From: Tubiluchus corallicola | Lineage: Eukaryota; Priapulida; Priapulimorpha; Priapulimorphida; Tubiluchidae | Direction of reading: 5' to 3' | DNA: 53,983 nt | Assembly: GCA_030141605.1 (NCBI GenBank) | Contig: JAQGDQ010000039.1 | Coordinates: 853,941-907,923 of the forward strand | Shown: positions 48,301 through 53,983 of the stretch, one piece after another | Layout of the letters: every line of letters starts with the position of its first letter | How positions within the stretch are numbered: the first letter of the stretch is position 1 | The notes under the pieces: model-generated | What the model was told of the DNA's origin: nothing | What the model saw: the letters and a program-made list of their open reading frames with translations, nothing else | Database searches by the model: none | Translations under genes and position numbers: made by a program

Positions 48301-51300
48301 TTTCTGTTTAGGAGGCAGATGCATTAGACCAGTAGGCTACTATACTGAATAATTAATTATTCTCGTATTCCAAGATTTGCCTGTGTTACTCATATTTTAA
48401 ACAACTACACGGATTTTTGTAATTCTATCATAAAAGTTACTTTTCTTGATATTTTGCTTTAAATTATCATAATGTGTCTCACAAATTAAAATTGCAAAAT
48501 ACTTTTTGCTGTTTGACATTTCATTTCTTTTTCAATTTCCTTTTGCCACTAAAATCAAAAAGCATTTTTTTCTTAATTTTTACCATTCACTATGTGCAAG
48601 AATGGTTAAATCTATAAAAATCGCCGTGCCATTTATTAGTATAGAAAAGATTCTTGTAGTGTCTAGTCTGTCGTTTTAGACAATTTTTCATTAAACTTGG
48701 TTGAAGATCACAGCAGCCTGTGTGAAAAAGAAGGAAAAACAAACATGATAAAACTGTTGTAGGTACAATATTAAAAAAATTAACAATAAAGTTATAAAAT
48801 TCTATTCTGATACTTCTCATATTGTAGATAATGTTAGATGTGATAACGAAACGTCTTGAGAATCAAGTTTGCGATGACGTAATGGACATTGCTTGGAGTA
48901 CAATGTGGAATGTTACTGGTAAGTATATATTGAGTACTGCTAGCTTTATGGTGTCAATTCATCTGTAATTTTACTTTACACCAGTGGTGTCATGTAACCT
49001 AACCTTTGTTTGGGTAACAGGATTTTTTAACCCATCATGTAATTGCATAAAATATGCAATTGCCAAATACTCTTTTAAGCTTTGCTAAAGAAAGAAGTTA
49101 GGTTCATATAGAAAATGATGTTTGCTTTGTAAAGTTACAGTTTGTTGATGTTATATCCAGCTTTCTAATAAAATATATCTGTAAAAATTTGATGCTTCAC
49201 AAAAAATTGAGATTAAAGTATTTGATGATTGTTTATGTGACTTTAAATTGTTGAAGTTTTAAAGACTTCCTCTTTGCAAGATCATAATTAAGTTATGGCT
49301 TTGTCTTTATGTGGTTAATTTACCACGAAGCATTTATTATACTATAATGTTATTATATTAGTATAAAATGTTTTGCATTGAAATTTGTTTAATTTAATTA
49401 CTATGCTGTAGACAGTGAATGTTGCTTCAGTCAATTAATATGAGAATTTGTTTGTTACTGTAGATGAAACGCCTTCAAACTGCAGTCGATTTTTGGATGG
49501 AAATGGAATGCATTTGTTTTTGGAATGCTTGAGAGTGAGTATTTCCTTAAGCAGATTTTTCCGATTTACAACTCATTAATTAGTCAAGTCAATTTTATAG
49601 TTAAATGACAGTGATTGTTGCTTATGAATATTCTTAGTATCATCAAATTGCTCTTGTTGTTTTTCTAGAATTTTCCAGAGCGGGATGAATTACTTAGAAA
49701 TATGATGGGTTTACTAGGCAATGTGGCTGAAGTGAAAGAATTAAGACATCATATGATGACAACTGAGTACATCAGTGTTTTTAAGTGGGTATTATATTTT
49801 ACTAAAGAGATACTATTTTACGATGTTTCATTTTTTTTACCATTTGATGATAGTTCACTATGCTTATCCTGCTATTTCAGGAAAGTTTACGACATTGGTG
49901 TCACCAAATACTAAAATGCTGAGTCATTTGAAATGTGAGGCAATCTGTCGGTTGGTTTGTCATGTTTATTGTTAGACGTTTCTTTTATTGACAGAGGTGT
50001 ACATTCAAATCGACTAAGATTATTCTGTTTAATGTCTTTGTTGATTTTGAAAATGTTATTGATTTTTTAACGTGATGCAGTGAGCTGTTGGACAGCACTA
50101 GTGATGGTATAGAGGTCAGCTATAATTCAGCTGGTGTTCTCGCTCACATATCTTCAGACGGGCCGAGCAGTTGGGCAATAGAAAGACCAAGAAGGACTGA
50201 TGTTTTGTACAGAATGGAAAAGGCTATTGAAAGCTGGAGTCTGAAGAAAAAGCGAAACATTAATTACAGGTACTGGCAGAATAACCTGCCTTAATTCAAT
50301 TTATGATATATTTCTTTCACATGAAGAAAGAGATATTAGGTCCATGGAAAGAAATTATTAACAATAATTTCGTTTAAGACATAGTCGAGGGATAACACCT
50401 TAATTAACACAATGCTTATTTCTAAGTTGGTCCCGATTATTATTACCTGCGTATTACTTCGTTAAACCCACGTGCTTGGTCGAAGAACCAGCTGTACCAC
50501 TTTTTAGCCTTTGGTGTGACTTGGCAGGAGTTGAACCAGCATCTTCCCAGATGGGAAGCAAACACACTACCATTAAGCTATACCGCTGAATTTAGTAGAC
50601 CAAAATGTGAAATATGTTTCTTAATAGGGCTAAGATGTTCTCAAGCTCCTGAATCACCAAGAAATGATCTTATAAGTGATCTTATAATTTTTTATTTAAT
50701 TAGTTAAATGTGATTTTTTAGTAGACCATAATTTTGCCTTTTAGTGTCTTGACAAGAGTTTGTAATTTTTACGGCTAATGCCTTGGAATTATTTACAGAA
50801 TGTGACCTGCAATTAAGAAAAACTAATATAAATTCTACTGCTTTACTGGGTATTACAAAAAACGGCAAATTTAGTGCATGTGTATCGTGAACTTCAATTT
50901 TTCTTTTTCATCTTTTTGGAAGTTGTAAAAAATTAAAACAGGTAGCGTTAACATTTTTAGAGTGGTGACGTCTTTTTAGCTTGATTTCAGTTTGATGGAA
51001 TTTTATTATATTTGCAGGTCATTTGAACCGATTCTTCGCTTGGTTCCTTGTTATGAAACACCTCAAGTTCAACATTGGGCAGTGTGGGCTCTTGCCAATT
51101 TAACAAAAGTTTATCGTAAGTATTAATGAAATTAATTAAAGCTTGGCTTTTTGTAAAATTACAGTCTGTTTTTGTTTAACGAACATAGTAAAGAGGTAAT
51201 TGCTTGGTAATATTGATTACACTTATAATTTTAAAATTAAAATCTGTTACTACACCTCAAAATGAATTAAGTTTGGAAATTGTCTGTTTTCTGTGTGTGA

Positions 51301-51642
51301 TGTTTTAACTCCCATAGCATTTCTGTTAAAGTTAGCTTTTCTATACTACTGTGACTGCTCGTTCATTCTGATACCATTTTTAATATTACAGCCAACTACT
51401 GTTGTTGTTTAATTAGACAGCTCTTTGTTTATTAAGTTGTGTTTTGCATTGTAGCTAGCAAGTATTGCGGATTAATTAAAGCCGAAGGTGGATTGGAGCT
51501 ACTGGATGCACTGATACATCATCCGGCTCCGTACAGTCGCATAAAGGAACTTGCTCGCATTGTTCTGGATAATCATTGTGCATATTTGGAAAACGAACAA
51601 GCCAGTGTAAGTGAAGATGAGTCACCAGCAGAAGTGGACTGA
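39400..51642 (+). CDS. ZER1: ZER1 orthologue: CUL2 ubiquitin-ligase substrate receptor for N-degrons, 15 exons, 831 aa
   Basis: Exons: 39400-40232, 41475-41732, 42331-42445, 43649-43792, 45538-45596, 45827-45889, 46484-46538, 47478-47531, 47972-48133, 48828-48918, 49464-49534, 49669-49784, 50081-50269, 51018-51115, 51455-51642 (2496 nt, frame kept). An in-frame TGA at 39379 fixes the start; exon 1 begins after an acceptor at 39365, implying a 5' untranslated exon. Order of parts: BC-box-like SLFDICLQL (residues 17-25) and LPSEICEHLL for elongin/CUL2; leucine-rich repeats (LIELNISNCKKL, LQYLDLSLC, LRHLDIS, LVSLDIS); armadillo-like C-terminal half. GLLGNVAEVKEL and DGIEVSYNSAGVL are ZER1-type rather than ZYG11B-type. 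The residues reported for glycine N-degron binding in ZYG11B/ZER1 appear kept: W608 and D612 in WNVTDE, N653 and E656 in NVAEV. Human ZER1 is about 766 aa; the surplus includes an acidic low-complexity loop (FDDDNDDDSNDVGG) ending exon 2. Confidence 0.95.
40330..41225. repeat. Clusters of (TA)n in ZER1 intron 1
   Basis: (TA)n runs at about 40330-40365 and, in several palindromic blocks (ATATATAT separated by CAGAATG or CATTCTG), at about 41020-41225. Potential hairpins; microsatellite-prone. Confidence 0.9.
42683..43063 (-). mobile_element. MITE with inverted ends (AATAAGCCTTTTCACAGTT), full copy 2
   Basis: The left end reads AGTAAGCTTTTTCACTGTTT, then CACATGCACAGTTGCTGTAG, matching the reverse complement of the right part of the copy at 27911-28338. 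The right end, TAGAACTGTGAAAAGGCTTA then TTA, matches that copy's left part, including the internal GACCTTTTCAC inversion. About 380 bp, TA-flanked, in ZER1 intron 3 (42446-43648). Confidence 0.75.
44228..45139 (-). mobile_element. 5'-truncated CR1/jockey-like LINE in a ZER1 intron
   Basis: On the minus strand from 45139: STPQGSILGPLLSVLFINDL, then KLYADDLKMCA (YADD catalytic box), thumb region, AYVRPLLEYCSSVWSQHYMQ and, after a frame change near 44500, FKLFTSFSRLHVSNRVVNIW, the C-terminal block. This covers the second half of the reverse transcriptase to the ORF end. It is antisense to ZER1 and begins exactly beside a (GT)n tract. Few stops: younger than the copies at 33-37 kb. Confidence 0.9.
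45140..45182. repeat. (GT)n microsatellite at the LINE break-point
   Basis: GTGTGTGT with a CGTGCGCGCGCG interruption, immediately next to the truncated LINE coding sequence. Confidence 0.9.
46808..46965. repeat. Inverted repeat / foldback in a ZER1 intron
   Basis: Arms 46808-46867 and 46908-46965 are imperfect reverse complements (shared core TTGGTCATAGCAGGTAGATC then TTTTTGACTTGGTTAT), with an A+T-rich 40-bp loop. Probably a MITE; in the intron between exons 7 and 8. Confidence 0.75.
47086..47153 (-). mobile_element. hAT-like terminal remnant
   Basis: Read on the minus strand: CAAGGGTGTGCAAACCGTGG followed by CCCGCGGA and later GTGGCCCAC. This closely recalls hAT ends of the type CAGGGGTGGGCAAACT...GGCCCGCGGGCC. 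Only one end is visible; no transposase. Confidence 0.45.
48222..48346 (-). mobile_element. tRNA-derived SINE, minus-strand copy
   Basis: Head 48274-48346: acceptor AGTATAG/CTGTATT, A-box TAGCCTACTGG, anticodon stem TCTGC/ACAGA with loop CTCCTAA, intact B-box GGTTCAAATCC. The tail CATTTCCTGCCTCTCAAATT then TGGCATTAAAATTTAATTAA is homologous to the SINE at 14304-14432, so the two are one family despite different anticodon triplets. In a ZER1 intron, antisense to the gene. Confidence 0.7.
50516..50594 (-). mobile_element. tRNA-like SINE head
   Basis: On the minus strand: A-box TAGCTTAATGG, then GTGTGTTTGCTTCCCATCTG, and B-box GGTTCAACTCC. A strong GCTTCCC/GGGAAG hairpin occupies the anticodon-arm position, but the acceptor arms do not pair. 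Probably a SINE or decayed tRNA pseudogene of another family, antisense in the ZER1 intron after exon 13. Confidence 0.5.
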
Positions 51643-53710
51643 TAGATGGAGCCAATGTTCAAGTGCAAATTTCTGATCTGATAAGATTTCGCTTGTAGCG
51701 GTTTGGCGTCACTAACAGTTTGTTTTTAACTGGATCAACAAAAGGAAAAAATGTGTTTATTGACACTGTTTTGTGATCAGTTTATTTTGAGAAGATTTGC
51801 GACATGGTTTTTCATTGGATTTTATGATGATGCTGTAAGCTGTTTGTATTTGTCATTAGTTTGCGCTGGTGCAAGATGTTATATCTTTTTCTGAACATTG
51901 CTTAAAGACATTTTGCATTTGTCAAATATGATCAAATCCCCGGTGAAAGATGCTTATGGTGTCAGTTACTGTGCACAGTGCTGTGTCCATCACCATATGA
52001 TGTAGACATTTCGTTTATTTTTTGCCCAGTGTATTGAAGTATAATGATTAGTTGGTATGTTTTGTATGTGGCACGTAGTTAAACGTAAATGCTGCAAGGA
52101 CCCTTTTATATCTATAAAACAAGCAATAGCTACTAGTGGTAACTTGGATGACTCTGTCACTATGTTGTATAGCACTGTTTAGAAATATTTCTCAAGTCTT
52201 TCAGAAAATTTTCTGTGAACATGTTTGTACGGAATGTAAGAGACCTCTCTTCCAAAAAATGTGCTACAGTATAGTAGAATTAATTTGTTAGAAAGTTCAC
52301 TTCTGTAGATTTTTTGCTGACTTTAAAAATGCATTATAATAATATTATTTTCGTTAGTTTATTGACGCAAACTGGTGCATTTGTAGTATGAAAAAACAGC
52401 TCATTAATGTGCTATTGTATTTCAGATAATGTTGTATATTAGTAGGTGTTGTTACACTACTCGTGTTATTACTCTAGGAGCTAGGCTGCTCAGTGTACTG
52501 CTGCTGCTTGTTAGTAGTACTATAGCAATAGAGTTCTCGTTAATACGTGTATATCTAGCAAGATTTTGTTGCTTTTTTTGCAAATTGTTATCTATGCCTT
52601 TAAAATTAATGTGTACTTTTTTGCTGTGTTTGTAGTATAGAGTTTATTGTTATTTTTGAGTGTACATACTCCATATAAAACAGCAAGCTGTGGTTATGTA
52701 TATACATGTTACTGTAAATATTTTACAATTTGGTTTTGTTGGTGAACAATAATTATTATTTTGTCTCTTTATATTGTTAATAACTGCTGTTATTATTTAA
52801 ATCATCAAAAACTGTGTGGTTATTATTGCTACCATTTAAGTGTGAGGGAATATTTCTATTTGTAATGCTTGACTTTGACAGAAGAAAATAGAATCAGTAG
52901 GAAAAATACCGTTCTTTCTGTTTTAAAGTTTTTTAGCAGGAACAATATTACCTCATGTATTATTAGATGTACATTTAAAATTTTGAACTGAAAACATCCC
53001 ATGGAATTTTTGTTGCTGCACAATTTTGCTGATTTCTATTCATCTGGTCGTTTGCTACTTTTTAATGAAACAACTAAAGCTTGTTTCATTTATTGAGGCA
53101 ACTTGTAAAGTATACAGTAAATCATGTATGATGCAATAAACTTGTTTAGTTTTTGTTTGCAATTATAGCAAATTAGAGATAATCTTTTATTATTTTGTGG
53201 CAACATGAAATCTGACGATCTGGTAATTTTATTAATGTCAGGTATGGCTGTTGGTTTCCATTCGTTGCAGATCAAAGTTATTGTTAGGTATCGATGACTG
53301 ATATTTTAAGGCAATTAGGATTCATTCTTTTTTATCAATATTAATGCACTTTTCCATGTAAGTAGGTTATCATTATAGTTTTTTTTCCAGTTAGAAAGTT
53401 ACTTTGAAAACATTTTAATTCATTAATTTTTAGGAACAACAACTGGTTTTGCGATACTGTAAAATTATAATAGGTACTTGGTAGTTTACTCTAAGACTTA
53501 ACCTGGCCTTTTATTAGCTTTTTATTTTACTAGCCAATTTTATTTTATAAGACGTCATTTTCACAGTTCAAGTGCTAAAAAAATAATGCTGAGTCATGAA
53601 CTCGAGATTTTTCTGAGTGCAATATTTGCCGTTTGATGGCGCCCCAGAACATTAATTGACCCAGTAAAAACTGGTACAGGTACAGCACGCTAAGCAAGTG
53701 TAGTGAAGTC
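51643..53710. other. ZER1 3' untranslated region and intergenic
   Basis: T-rich sequence without coding exons, most likely a long ZER1 3' UTR followed by spacer. A canonical AATAAA is at 53135-53140; earlier variant hexamers may be used instead. Open frames at 51990-52635 and 53090-53275 show no motif. Confidence 0.5.
53135..53140 (+). terminator. Candidate polyadenylation signal
   Basis: AATAAA within GATGCAATAAACTTG, about 1.5 kb after the ZER1 stop; would give a long 3' UTR. Confidence 0.35.
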
Positions 53711-53878
53711 ATGGATGGGAGTTCAACTTTAGAAACTCTGAACGATGTTTCTAAAAAACTCGAAATATTGGAAACTAAAGTGGAATTTTCGAAATCGTCG
53801 TCATTCATTTTACACACCGGAAATATTGTTAGCTGGAATCGGTTGCGTCGGAAGTCTGCACAGTCACCGTCGGATGAG
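53711..53878 (+). CDS. First exon of an unidentified gene, cut by the window edge
   Basis: ATG at 53711 followed by 56 codons to a donor GAG/GTAGGC (phase 0). Reads MDGSSTLETLNDVSKKLEIL then ETKVEFSKSSSFILHTGNIV and a basic patch RLRRKSAQSPSDE. Residues 8-24 have a heptad-like pattern suggesting a short coiled coil, and RRKSAQSP looks phosphorylatable. The family is not recognised. Base composition (more CG dinucleotides than the surroundings) and the clean donor support a real exon. The rest of the gene lies outside. Confidence 0.5.
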
Positions 53879-53983
53879 GTAGGCATTAGGCAATGTGAAG
53901 CTAGTAATAATATAAAGGATGCCTTTCGTCTTTAGGGCGCTATGTAAATCCATTCTTATGTTACTGTTGCTTGACGATTGAGT

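Noticed and set aside
49702-49975. Two plus-strand ORFs around ZER1 exon 12
   Set aside because: One reads through the donor at 49784 into the intron, the other is out of frame.
39400-51642. ZYG11B rather than ZER1
   Set aside because: The blocks GLLGNVAEVKEL, DGIEVSYN and RNINYRSFEPILR match ZER1 better than ZYG11B.

Overview
The window is nuclear DNA of an invertebrate animal. It is A+T-rich, the genes are split by GT-AG introns of a few hundred bases to about 2.5 kb, both strands carry genes, and decayed non-LTR retrotransposons, inverted-repeat elements, tRNA-derived SINEs and very long microsatellites lie between and inside them. I see no bacterial or organellar genes. The clade cannot be fixed from this sequence alone; a Spätzle-like gene argues against a vertebrate.

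Layout. 1-12.9 kb is gene-poor: microsatellites, a 140-bp inverted repeat (7.2 kb), and an 0.8-kb non-autonomous transposon with a MADF-like exon (10.6-11.4 kb). 13.0-15.84 kb (+) holds a three-exon gene for a small secreted Spätzle/neurotrophin-type cystine-knot protein, 146 aa; its second intron contains a 1.06-kb foldback element. 16.7-17.3 kb is a long polypyrimidine tract. 19.7 kb is a LINE remnant. 20.7-21.75 kb (-) holds unassigned candidate exons. 22.48-31.91 kb (-) is a complete TBC1D13 orthologue (12 coding exons, 392 aa). 33.2-37.1 kb holds broken LINE copies on both strands. 39.4-51.64 kb (+) is a complete ZER1 orthologue (15 coding exons, 831 aa) with a LINE fragment, MITE, foldback, hAT-like scrap and SINEs in its introns. 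53.71 kb (+) begins another gene, cut by the window edge.

The two long gene models were assembled by hand: every exon junction keeps frame, and the total coding lengths (1179 and 2496 nt) divide by three. The three main genes are not an operon and do not obviously work together: one is an extracellular ligand, one a Rab GTPase-activating protein, one a ubiquitin-ligase substrate receptor. What links them is shared repeats, since the same MITE family sits in introns of both TBC1D13 and ZER1, and the same tRNA-type SINE sits in introns of the Spätzle-like gene and ZER1.

The most interesting item is the Spätzle/neurotrophin-like gene: very short, a signal peptide split by an intron, apparently no long prodomain, and a complete set of knot cysteines.
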